Positions 1-7,515 of a DNA stretch of 44,020 nt are shown here, in pieces (the stretch's first letter is position 1; every line of letters begins with the position of its first letter). The position numbers and the translations under genes are program-made. The notes under the pieces were generated by a model, which made no database searches, was not told the origin of the DNA, and saw only the letters and a program-made list of their open reading frames with translations. The stretch comes from Mesostigma viride (taxonomy: Eukaryota > Streptophyta > Mesostigmatophyceae > Mesostigmatales > Mesostigmataceae): contig RPFO01001160.1 in NCBI GenBank assembly GCA_009746045.1, forward strand, positions 1 to 44,020, written 5' to 3'.

Positions 1-43
1 TCTCCCACCCCCGGGAGAACGATCATCCGTGAAAACGTCAATT

Positions 44-490
44 TCACGGACTCGGAATTCCCGAATGTAAAATGGAAACCTTCAAACCCCCCCCCTCTAC
101 TCTCGCCGATACGGTCAATCTCGGCTGCGCCTCACTCGCGTCTGGAAATTTCCCCCACTGGTCTTTCTCCCACTGGTCCCACCCAACCTTTCCGACATAC
201 GACACCAAAAGTCGAAACTCGACGTCTCGATTGAGTGGAACCCGATCCGCCGGCGTGGGCTTGTAGAATCCGCCAGCCAAGGCGAAGTACATGTCCAGCA
301 ACTGGAGATTAATCTGTCGTCCTACTGAGGCGAACGAGTCATACACGACCAAAACCGCAAACTGGCGACCCAGGCGCTTCTCGTGCTGCCGTACCCATCC
401 GTGGATCTCGCGAGCCCGGTTAAGTACGTTTGCTGCCACGCAGGCAATCGCAGCGCGGGTCGAAGATTCCAGCTCGCCCGTCTCCGCCAT
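44..490 (-). CDS. Unknown-family protein A, probably exon 1 of a spliced gene
   Basis: An ATG at 490 opens 148 codons to a TGA at 44-46. I recognise no named domain. Residues 34-103 align without gaps to residues 38-107 of the product starting at 5636, with 28 of 70 identical by my count. Shared blocks are GR..AVL, DSF, QL.DM.F, GF..P and EFRLLVS, and both proteins begin MAE. At the position where the second gene appears to splice (after Arg136), this gene also has a phase-0 GT (minus strand 100-99, after Arg130). The last 18 residues may therefore be intron read-through, and a MYND exon may lie beyond the left edge. That extension is inference. The homology is visible directly. The function is unknown. 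Confidence 0.7.
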   Translation of the reverse strand: MAETGELESSTRAAIACVAANVLNRAREIHGWVRQHEKRLGRQFAVLVVYDSFASVGRQINLQLLDMYFALAGGFYKPTPADRVPLNRDVEFRLLVSYVGKVGWDQWEKDQWGKFPDASEAQPRLTVSARVEGGGLKVSILHSGIPSP

Positions 491-501
491 CCCTCCCCTG
501 C

Positions 502-516
502 GCCAATTGGCACGTG
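502..516. promoter_or_regulatory. Candidate promoter-proximal palindromes (CAAT-like and CACGTG)
   Basis: GCCAATTGGC (502-511) is a perfect palindrome that presents CCAAT on both strands. It abuts CACGTG (511-516), an E-box/G-box-type core. They lie 12-26 bp upstream of the ATG at 490. No transcription start is known, so a regulatory role is only suggested. Confidence 0.25.
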
Positions 517-529
517 CGTAATACGTAAG

Positions 530-2675
530 TAATGTTTTTCAAGTCTAACGGCCGTTGGCTCACAACCCCCCTGTGGGAAGGGTGGATGCCTTACGAACCA
601 TTCAACCACATCTTTATGCTCAGCTAGATTTTTGGAGGCCTTTCTTGGAAGGCACATGGTAATAACCATCACTAAGCTGCATGAAAGACACATCCTGCCT
701 TACTGCCACCAAATGAAACGAATGAAATGCACATGATAATGTTTTTCCAATTCCAACGGCCGTTGGCTCACAACCCCCCTGTGGGAAGGGTGGATGCCTT
801 ACGAACCAGTCAAGCCCCATCTTTATGCTCAGCTAGATTTTTGGAGGCCTTTCTTGGAAGAAAAATGGTAATAGCCACCACTAAGCTGCATAAAAGACAC
901 ATCCTGCCTTATTGCCACCCAATTAAACGAATGAAATGCACATGGTAATGTTTTTCAAGTCCAACGGCCGTTGGCTCACAACCCCCCTGTGGGAAGGGTG
1001 GATGCCTTACGAACCATTCAACCCATCTTTATGCTCAGCTAGATTTTTGGAGGCCTTTCTTGGAAGCAATGGTAATAACCACCACTAAGCTGCATGAAAG
1101 ACACATCCTGCTTCTTGCCACCAAATGAAACGAATGAAATGCACATTTTATTTTTTCAATTCCAACGGCCGTTGGCTCACAACCCCCCTGTGGGAAGGGT
1201 GGATGCCTTACGAACCATTCAACCACATCTTTATGCTCAGCTAGATTTTTGGAGGCCTTTCTTGGAAGAAAAATGGTAATAGCCACCACAAAGCTGAATG
1301 AAAGATACATCCTGGCTGATTGCCAACCCACTCAAAGGAATGAAATGCACATGATAATGTTTTTCAAGTCCAACGGCCGTTGGCTCACAACCCCCCTGTG
1401 GGAAGGGTGGATGCCTTACGAACCATTCAACCACATCTTTATGCTCAGCTAGATTTTTGGAGGCCTTTCTTGGAAGAAAAATGGTAATAGCCACCACTAA
1501 GCTGAATGAAAGATACATCCTGGCTGATTGCCAACCCACTCAAAGGAATGAAATGCACATGATAATGTTTTTCAAGTCCAACGGCCGTTGGCTCACAACC
1601 CCCCACTGGGAAGGGTGGATGCCTTACGAACCAGTCAAGCCCATCTTTATGCTCAGCTAGATTTTTGGAGGCCTTTCTTGGAAGAAAAATGGTAATAGCC
1701 ACCACTAAGCTGAATGAAAGATACATCCTGGCTGATTGCCAACCCACTCAAAGGAATGAAATGCACATGATAATGTTTTTCAAGTCCAACGGCCGTTGGC
1801 TCACAACCCCCCTCTGGGAAGGGTGGATGCCTTACGAACCAGTCAAGCCCATCTTTATGCTCAGCTAGATTTTTGGAGGCCTTTCTTGGAAGAAAAATGG
1901 TAATAGCCACCACTAAGCTGAATGAAAGATACATCCTGGCTGATTGCCAACCCACTCAAAGGAATGAAATGCACATGATAATGTTTTTCAAGTCCAACGG
2001 CCGTTGGCTCACAACCCCCCTCTGGGAAGGGTGGATGCCTTACGAACCAGTCAACCACATCTTTATGCTCAGCTAGATTTTTGGAGGCCTTTCTTGGAAG
2101 CACATGGTAATAGCCACACTAAGCTGCATGAAAGACACATCCTGCCTTATTGCCACCCAATGAAACGAATGAAATGCACATGATAATGTTTTTCCAATTC
2201 CAACGGCCGTTGGCTCACAACCCCCCTGTGGGAAGGGTGGATGCCTTACGAACCAGTCAAGCCCATCTTTATGCTCAGCTAGTTTTTTTGGAGGCCTTTC
2301 TAGGAGAAAAATGGTAAATAGCCACCACTAAGCTGCATGAAAGACACATCCTGCCTTATTGCCACCCAATTAAACGAATGAAATGCACATGATAATGTTT
2401 TTCCAATTCCAACGGCCGTTGGCTCACAACCCCCCTGGGAAGGGTGGATGCCTTACGAACCAGTCAAGCCCATCTTTATGCTCAGCTAGTTTTTTTGGAG
2501 GCCTTTCTAGGAGAAAAATGGTAAATAGCCACCACTAAGCTGCATGAAAGACACATCCTGGCTGCTTGCCACCCTATCAAACGAATAAAAAGCACATGAT
2601 AATGTTTTTCCAATTCCAACGGCCGTTGGCTCACAACCCCCTTCGGGTAGAGGCCTTACGGACCAGTCAGAAATG
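530..2675 (+). repeat. 208-bp tandem repeat array (11 units)
   Basis: Eleven head-to-tail units each carry the palindrome (C/T)CAACGGCCGTTGG or its CTAACGGCCGTTGG variant, at 545, 753, 961, 1162, 1370, 1578, 1786, 1994, 2200, 2409 and 2616. Spacing is 201-209 bp and mostly exactly 208. The central units (about 1350-2050) are nearly identical, while the edge units carry indels and substitutions, as expected of an array homogenised by unequal exchange. The last unit is truncated after about 2650. Each unit has the palindrome preceded by a T-run and followed by GGCTCACAACCCCC, then a shared block through CTCAGCTAG, and ends in GAAATGCACATGATAAT. Open frames of 60-100 codons recur once per unit and are not convincing genes. 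Confidence 0.95.
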
Positions 2676-2981
2676 GTGTCCACCAAGCTATTCCCCCCAC
2701 ACCCACAGTTGTCCTTGTCCACATACCTTTCCAGTACAGTTGTCCTCAGCTTCTCAGCAACGGGCGACTCCTCTCCTTCTTGATGCCTTGACAGATATCA
2801 CATAAACAAAACACGATCACGAGAGCATCAGGATTGTTAGAGGTTTCCTCCATCAACGACCGTAAGATACACACACCTCAAAAACCAACTTTCTTGTCCT
2901 CCCAAATAACATATGTTTTTAAATGTAAAATAAATCACATTCATATTCTGTCACTTGATTTAACCACACAATTGTTCAGGT

Positions 2982-2995
2982 CCAACGCCCGTTGG
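2982..2995 (+). repeat. Dispersed 14-bp palindrome (one mismatch)
   Basis: CCAACGCCCGTTGG, one base off the perfect palindrome. It is preceded by TTGTTCAGGT and followed by CATTA, so it has the same flank orientation as the other copies. Confidence 0.85.
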
Positions 2996-3267
2996 CATTA
3001 CGCCTCTTCCCGGTAAAATACTATTTATTGCTCCAACCCCACAAGAAACTCGTTCCGGACCTGTTCGAAGCGAAGAGCACTGCCAGGGATCGGAGTCGAG
3101 CCAGATTTGTGTGCGGAACATGATGGCTGGCCTACGTGGTGTGGAGCAATAATGTCGACATTTTCAGTGACTGTTCAGCCTAAAAAAATAACAAGCAGAT
3201 GCGACGGCCCCTCCATTAAACAAATTATCCACCACTGTTGCGCTACACTAGCAATGTTTGTCAAGGT

Positions 3268-3281
3268 CCAACGGCCGTTGG
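3268..3281 (+). repeat. Dispersed 14-bp palindrome
   Basis: CCAACGGCCGTTGG, preceded by TGTTTGTCAAGGT and followed by CATCA. The flank orientation matches the other copies. Confidence 0.9.
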
Positions 3282-3364
3282 CATCAAATAAATCACAACC
3301 ATTGGTCACTCCATTTAACAAAATACCCACAACTTTTTAACCACACTAGAAATGTTTTTTGAGG

Positions 3365-3378
3365 TCCAACGGCCGTTG
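3365..3378 (+). repeat. Dispersed 14-bp palindrome
   Basis: CCAACGGCCGTTGG, preceded by ATGTTTTTTGAGGT and followed by AATCCA. It lies 175 bp beyond the stop codon of the minus-strand F-box-like gene. Confidence 0.9.
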
Positions 3379-3552
3379 GAATCCAAAAAATGCCGAATTC
3401 ATGTCAAATTTATATAAATGTGACAGTTGACAGAATTAGAGATAATTAAATCATCAAATCCAGCTTTAGCCATCAGCCTTACCCATCAGCAAAAATTGGC
3501 GAATTTCATTCAATATTAGAATTCAAAATTTATTAATGAAATTTATGTTTCA

Positions 3553-4500
3553 TCATTCAACCTCTTCAGAATCCTCATCCAAACACAACATCATGTCCCC
3601 TTTCCACTTGTACATACTACTCTCGGCCAAATACAGCAAGCGTGCCTTCTTCCCCCCAAAAAACTTGAGATAATCCGGTGTGAAGATTGTTCCGCTGAGG
3701 ACCTGCATAGCTAACTCCACCAAAACGCTTGCCATATCCTCCTCCCTACACCTCCTCTCTAATAAGGCCTTCATGTCTGCGTTCTCATCAAATCCCATGA
3801 TCAGAACTGCACATGCCATTCCTCCCCCCTCCAGAGGCAGCCCCTCCAAAAGCTTCACCCATTCTGCCTCCCTACGCGCTCTCCTCCCCGGAGGAAAAAA
3901 AATGTCCTCATCCGGGTCATAAGGAGTATCGCAGAACCAGAAAATGCTCCTTAACCCCCATAGTTCATAATTATCGTACAAGTCATCCATTTCCTTTCCC
4001 AATTGGCGTAAGCGAGCTGTCCACCCCCTCCAATTCCTCTCCAACACACGTCTCCTCTCAGCACGCTCGGACCTGAACAACCCTCCCATCGTCCTTGCTC
4101 GTGCATGTCCCTCTGGTGCTGGCTGGCGTCCTAACACCTCCTCAACTTCTTCACAATATACCTTAAAATACATTCCCCTTGTGACGAGTGTGTAGGGGGT
4201 GATATCAGCGCTTGCACACTTTACTTGCCCGCCATACAATTCTCGGAAAAGAGACTCAGTTATCAATGTACGAGGACCATCCCCGAATGCGTCCACGAAC
4301 CCAGAAATTAACTTAAAGCTGAATTGGGGTTCATACCTCCCCGACACCGCTTCCCTAGCCCCTCTACAAACTGCTTCAAAGCGGGCTACGTCGGGCGCCT
4401 CCATAAAAGCTGCGACTTCGGTCCAAATTTCCCACGGCAGTGAGATATCCCCTTCCATTATCGGCCCCGACGTCAAACTTGTCCCCTCTGCACATAACAT
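3553..4500 (-). CDS. F-box-like protein
   Basis: The ATG at 4500 gives 315 residues ending at a TGA at 3553-3555. The frame stays open about 25 codons further upstream but with no ATG there. A second in-frame ATG at 4458 (residue 15, MEGDISLPW) lies just before the domain and is an equally good start. Residues about 20-52 fit the F-box pattern: SLPWEIW, then EVAAFM, PDV.RF and VCRGAREAV. F-box proteins usually bind Skp1 and recruit substrates to SCF ubiquitin ligases. The rest holds a basic Arg-rich stretch, then a region with Trp and Asp-Pro-Asp-Glu, and an acidic C-terminus (EDSEEVE). I see no LRR, WD40 or Kelch repeats, so the partner is unknown. It is an uninterrupted single exon as read. 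Confidence 0.75.
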   Translation of the reverse strand: MLCAEGTSLTSGPIMEGDISLPWEIWTEVAAFMEAPDVARFEAVCRGAREAVSGRYEPQFSFKLISGFVDAFGDGPRTLITESLFRELYGGQVKCASADITPYTLVTRGMYFKVYCEEVEEVLGRQPAPEGHARARTMGGLFRSERAERRRVLERNWRGWTARLRQLGKEMDDLYDNYELWGLRSIFWFCDTPYDPDEDIFFPPGRRARREAEWVKLLEGLPLEGGGMACAVLIMGFDENADMKALLERRCREEDMASVLVELAMQVLSGTIFTPDYLKFFGGKKARLLYLAESSMYKWKGDMMLCLDEDSEEVE

Positions 4501-4578
4501 ACATCGACGTCCATCCTTAAAAAAAATGAGGTTTTGTCGGAAAGAAAATATGCAAACGTTAGGCGAGGTTTCCAATCC

Positions 4579-4592
4579 CTAACGGCCGTTGG
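4579..4592 (+). repeat. Dispersed palindrome variant upstream of the F-box-like gene
   Basis: CTAACGGCCGTTGG, the same variant as the first unit of the 208-bp array. It lies 79 bp upstream of the ATG at 4500 and is the only dispersed copy in a likely promoter position. Confidence 0.85.
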
Positions 4593-4641
4593 GTCACTAA
4601 TTGTTGTTTAACCCACTACAGTCGCATGAGAGAAAACGAAA

Positions 4642-4777
4642 GTCAATTTTATTCCAATTTCAAAGTGAAAGGAGAATCCACTATTACACCATTTTACAAC
4701 ACAAATCAGGTCAATTTTATTCCAATTTCAAAGTAAAAAGAGAATTCACCATTACACCATTTTACAACACAAATCAG
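4642..4777 (+). repeat. 68-bp direct tandem duplication
   Basis: Two adjacent 68-bp AT-rich copies (4642-4709 and 4710-4777) both begin GTCAATTTTATTCCAATTTC and end ACAACACAAATCAG, with a few substitutions between them. They lie in the spacer between the F-box-like gene and the MYND gene. No function is apparent. Confidence 0.9.
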
Positions 4778-4861
4778 GACTACATACACAAATTTCAAAC
4801 CCAAAATGCGTCCAGTTATCCAACCTCAAAAGCAAATTATTACTCTACATTTCCAGTTTTT

Positions 4862-5636
4862 CTATGAGGAAGAACCGTAGTAGAAGGTGAAGGAGAAGTC
4901 GACCTCAGAGAAGTCGACCTGAGTTCCATCCAGTATGGTCGTCCTGTTTACCCCCCTTATCACCCCTGCCAGCCCCTCCCTTGCTTGCCTCAGACGTTCG
5001 CATCTATCCTTATGCCTACTCCAGTCAGCACGCTGGCACTCCTCACTGCAATATCTGGCATCCCTACATCCTCTACACCACTTCTGAGGGCCTGTTTGGC
5101 ACCCACACCCCTCCTTGGAGCAATTTCGCATACCACGCATGGGTCCCCATCCCTCACGATCGGGTCAGAGAGCAAGAAAAGTTCATGTTGAGGGGTACTT
5201 CTGCCCCTACACACGCATCAGCCCTCACGCGCAGGGAAGACGTAACATTCGGGTAAAATGCGCGCCCGTAGGTGCACCCAAGCTGAGCCCCTTCCTCTTC
5301 CCCCAACTCTATCTTTGGCCCCTTTGTAATGAACGACACCAAAAGGCGGAACTCCCTCGTTGGGTCTATTGGCGCTCTTAGATCCATCTGTGGTACGAAA
5401 AAACCCTGTTGAATACAGAAGTTCATATCAGCTAGCTGGGCGTACATAACCCTCTCCATTTGGCTGAACGAATCAAACGCCAATAAAACGGCCAAGTGGC
5501 GGCCTGTCTTCTCCTGCGCGACACGAACTTCCTCGAATATGACACGCGACAGAAAGCGAACTTGTTTGTAAACGTTTTGAAGGACGCTTCCGTAGACTTC
5601 ATTCACGATCTCGGACTCATTCGCGATCTCGGCCAT
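4862..5636 (-). CDS. Unknown-family protein B joined by splicing to a C-terminal MYND zinc finger
   Basis: This is an inferred two-exon gene. Exon 1 is 5636-5229 (136 codons) and exon 2 is 5152-4862 (96 codons plus TAG), giving 232 residues. The ATG at 5636 has context AAAGATGGCC, and its MAE start matches protein A. Residues 38-107 are homologous to protein A. Exon 2 encodes a full MYND set: Cys147, Cys152 (or 154), Cys162, Cys165, Cys171, Cys175, His183 and Cys187, including the hallmark RYCSEEC and SRHKDRC. MYND fingers usually mediate protein-protein contacts, often with proline-rich partners. Unspliced, exon 1 stops at 5154-5156, and a 92-codon MYND frame starts at its own ATG at 5140. 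That reading would need two overlapping transcripts or a dicistron, so I prefer splicing. The C-terminus repeats VDFS. The N-terminal domain function is unknown. Confidence 0.6.
5153..5228 (-). other. Predicted 76-nt phase-0 GT-AG intron
   Basis: On the minus strand the donor reads CGC|GTGAGG. A pyrimidine-rich stretch TTTTCTTGCTCTCTGACCC contains a CTGAC branch-like motif, and the acceptor reads ATCGTGAG|GGA. Removing it joins two whole-codon exons in frame, connecting the paralogous domain to the MYND finger and skipping the in-frame TGA upstream of the MYND frame. This was predicted by eye, with no transcript support. Confidence 0.5.
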
Positions 5637-5682
5637 CTTTTTCAGGGAAAAAACGAACAAAAAGATTTACATCGCGGCCAAA

Positions 5683-5694
5683 AAAACGCGTTTT
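5683..5694. promoter_or_regulatory. Candidate MCB-like palindrome AAAACGCGTTTT
   Basis: A perfect 12-bp palindrome with an ACGCGT core, about 47 bp upstream of the ATG at 5636. ACGCGT is the MluI cell-cycle box in fungi. Any such role here is speculative. Confidence 0.25.
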
Positions 5695-5816
5695 CCCATT
5701 AGTGTGTTTGCCTAATTTATTGTAATCATTCATTTTTAAAACAGTCAGGTCCTTCACAACCTCAGAAAATGATTTCATTAAATTGGCATATACATTTAAA
5801 AACATCTTAGGTCGCA

Positions 5817-6071
5817 CTACTTTTTGCGTTTCAGTTTACGTTTGTTTCCCGGTTGAATAAAGTTGACACCATCCCCTTCATCGTCGGAAATTAAGGCCGG
5901 CATTTCGTCCACTTCAGCTTGTACATCATCTTTTTTCATCACAACCATGGCTGGAATTGAATCCCAAAATTTCTCAATCGCTCTAACAACTTCGGCTGGC
6001 AGTTTTTTGGCCCCCCGTTCAACTGCCTCTCTCTCCTGGTTCGACACCGAAACGTCCTTGTCTTTCTCCAT
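5817..6071 (-). CDS. Hypothetical 84-residue protein with acidic patch and basic C-terminus
   Basis: The ATG at 6071 opens 84 codons to a TAG at 5817-5819. The frame extends upstream without another ATG. The sequence is polar and charged, with a possible helical stretch (LPAEVVRAIEKFW, residues 24-36), an acidic SDDEGDG at 62-68 and a final KRKLKRKK (77-84) that looks like a nuclear localisation signal. I recognise no family. It could be a small nuclear protein or the 3' remnant of a longer gene. A CACGTG at 6084-6089 lies 12 bp upstream of the ATG. Confidence 0.5.
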   Translation of the reverse strand: MEKDKDVSVSNQEREAVERGAKKLPAEVVRAIEKFWDSIPAMVVMKKDDVQAEVDEMPALISDDEGDGVNFIQPGNKRKLKRKK

Positions 6072-6179
6072 TGAAAAAAACTGCACGTGAAGCACAACTG
6101 GCACAACCAATGTAAGTAAACCTAGTAACTTCAGGGGCGGATTAATTCATCAGCCGGAGTACAATTTTATTTTACAACG

Positions 6180-6193
6180 CCAACGGCCGTTGG
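6180..6193 (+). repeat. Dispersed 14-bp palindrome
   Basis: CCAACGGCCGTTGG, preceded by TTTTATTTTACAACG and followed by CATTA. Orientation matches the other copies. Confidence 0.9.
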
Positions 6194-6300
6194 CATTACA
6201 GCAATGAAGTTAAGATAAAAACGTCGTAATGCAACGGCTGATAAAACTGGCGTATAATCAATAACGCAAAAAAAATTGGCAAGAACTTTTTTTTGGAGGT

Positions 6301-6314
6301 CCAACGGCCGTTGG
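6301..6314 (+). repeat. Dispersed 14-bp palindrome
   Basis: CCAACGGCCGTTGG, preceded by TTTTTTTTGGAGGT and followed by CATCA. It is only 60 bp from the next copy. Confidence 0.9.
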
Positions 6315-6360
6315 CATCACGTAAATCACAACAGCAATGATGGAAACTGATTTTGCAAGT

Positions 6361-6374
6361 CCAACGGCCGTTGG
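6361..6374 (+). repeat. Dispersed 14-bp palindrome
   Basis: CCAACGGCCGTTGG, preceded by GATTTTGCAAGT and followed by CATCA. Confidence 0.9.
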
Positions 6375-6555
6375 CATCAAGAAAATCAGAAGAGGGAGCG
6401 ACTGCCCAAAAAACGCATAATAATAAAACAAGTACCTTGCAGGTGGTTGACAGACGCGAATCTTGTGTGGCGACGTGGAATCTGCAAGGAATGCGCAAAA
6501 ACGTTGCAATCAGAATTACAAGGATTACATATTTTCCACATTTAGTTTTTCAGGT

Positions 6556-6569
6556 CCAACGGCCGTTGG
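6556..6569 (+). repeat. Dispersed 14-bp palindrome
   Basis: CCAACGGCCGTTGG, preceded by TTAGTTTTTCAGGT and followed by CATGA. It is the last copy I see in the window. Confidence 0.9.
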
Positions 6570-6652
6570 CATGAGATTAATAAGAATACCACTACATGCG
6601 TGTGAGAAAATTGTGCCGGGTGACAGAATTAAATCCAAGTTGCCCAGCAGGT

Positions 6653-7515
6653 GGGAGGGAGGGAGGGAGGGAGGGAGGGAGGGAAGGAGGGAAGGAGGGA
6701 GGTAGGGAAGGAGGGAAGGAGGGAAGTAGGGAGGGAGGGAGGGAGGGAGGGAGGGAGGGAGGGAGGGAAGGAGGGAAGGAGGGAAGGAGGGAAGAAGGGA
6801 AGGAGGAAGGAGGGAAGGAGGGAAGGAGGGAAAGGAGTAGGGAAAGGAGGAGGGAAGGAGGGAAGGAGGGAAGGAGGGAAGAAGGGAAGGAGGAAGGAGG
6901 GAAGGAGGGAAGGAGGGAAAGGAGTAGGGAAAGGAGGAGGGAAGGAGGGAAGGAGGGAAGGAGGGAAGGAGGGAAGGAGGGAAGGAGGGAAGGAGGGAAG
7001 GAGGGAAGGAGGGAAGGAGGGAAGGAGGGAAGGAGGGAAGGAGGGAAGGAGGGAAGGAGGGAAGGAGGGAAGGAGGGAAGGAGGGAAGGAGGGAAGGAGG
7101 GAAGGAGGGAAGGAGGGAAGGAGGGAAGGAGGGAAGGAGGGAAGGAGGGAAGGAGGGAAGGAGGGAAGGAGGGAAGGAGGGAAGGAGGGAGGGAAGGAGG
7201 AAGGAGGAAGGAGGGAAGGAGGGAAGGAGGGAAGGAGGGAAGGAGGAAGGAGGAAGGAGGGAAGGAGGGAAGGAGGGAAGGAGGGAAGGAGGAGGGAAGG
7301 AGGGAAGGAGGGAAGGAGGGAAGGGGAAGGAGGGAAGGAGGGAAGGAGGGAAGGAGGGAAGGAGGGAAGGAGGGAAGGAGGGAAGGAGGGAAGGAGGGAA
7401 GGAGGGAAGGAGGGAAGGAGGGAAGGAGGGAAGGAGGGAAGGAGGGAAGGAGGGAAGGAGGGAAGGAGGGAAGGAGGGAAGGAGGGAAGGAGGGAAGGAG
7501 GGAAGGAGGGAAGGA
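6653..7515 (+). repeat. 863-bp polypurine tract, mainly (GGGAAGGA)n
   Basis: The plus strand is almost entirely A and G, with only about four T (for example 6703, 6727, 6838, 6925). It begins with a GGGA tetranucleotide run and then settles into an 8-bp GGGAAGGA period. A block containing GGAGTAGGG is duplicated 87 bp apart. Long mirror-symmetric purine tracts of this kind can form intramolecular triplexes, and the GGGA run can form G-quadruplexes. The open frames on both strands (up to about 360 codons) are low-complexity by-products. Confidence 0.95.

Larger units (their letters stand above)
2676..3552. other. AT-rich intergenic region with three dispersed palindromes
   Basis: No convincing gene is visible here; the longest open frames are under 80 codons and run through the palindromes. 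It separates the 208-bp array from the 3' end of the F-box-like gene and holds three copies of the dispersed palindrome (2982, 3268, 3365). I see no tRNA or other RNA gene. Confidence 0.6.
6072..6652. other. Intergenic spacer with four dispersed palindromes
   Basis: No gene is supported. The spacer carries four perfect copies of the palindrome (6180, 6301, 6361, 6556), the densest dispersed cluster in the window. It marks the change from unique gene-bearing sequence to satellite DNA. Confidence 0.6.

Noticed and set aside
1035-2103. Recurrent 80-100-codon minus-strand frames in the 208-bp array
   Set aside because: One frame per repeat unit, read through the palindrome, with no domain and no support outside the array.
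3040-3110. Possible tRNA because of TGTTCGAAGC resembling a T-loop
   Set aside because: The flanking bases do not pair into T, anticodon or acceptor stems on either strand.
4990-5214. Separate 74-codon gene overlapping the MYND exon in another frame
   Set aside because: It overlaps the clear MYND frame and the predicted intron and contains no recognisable domain.
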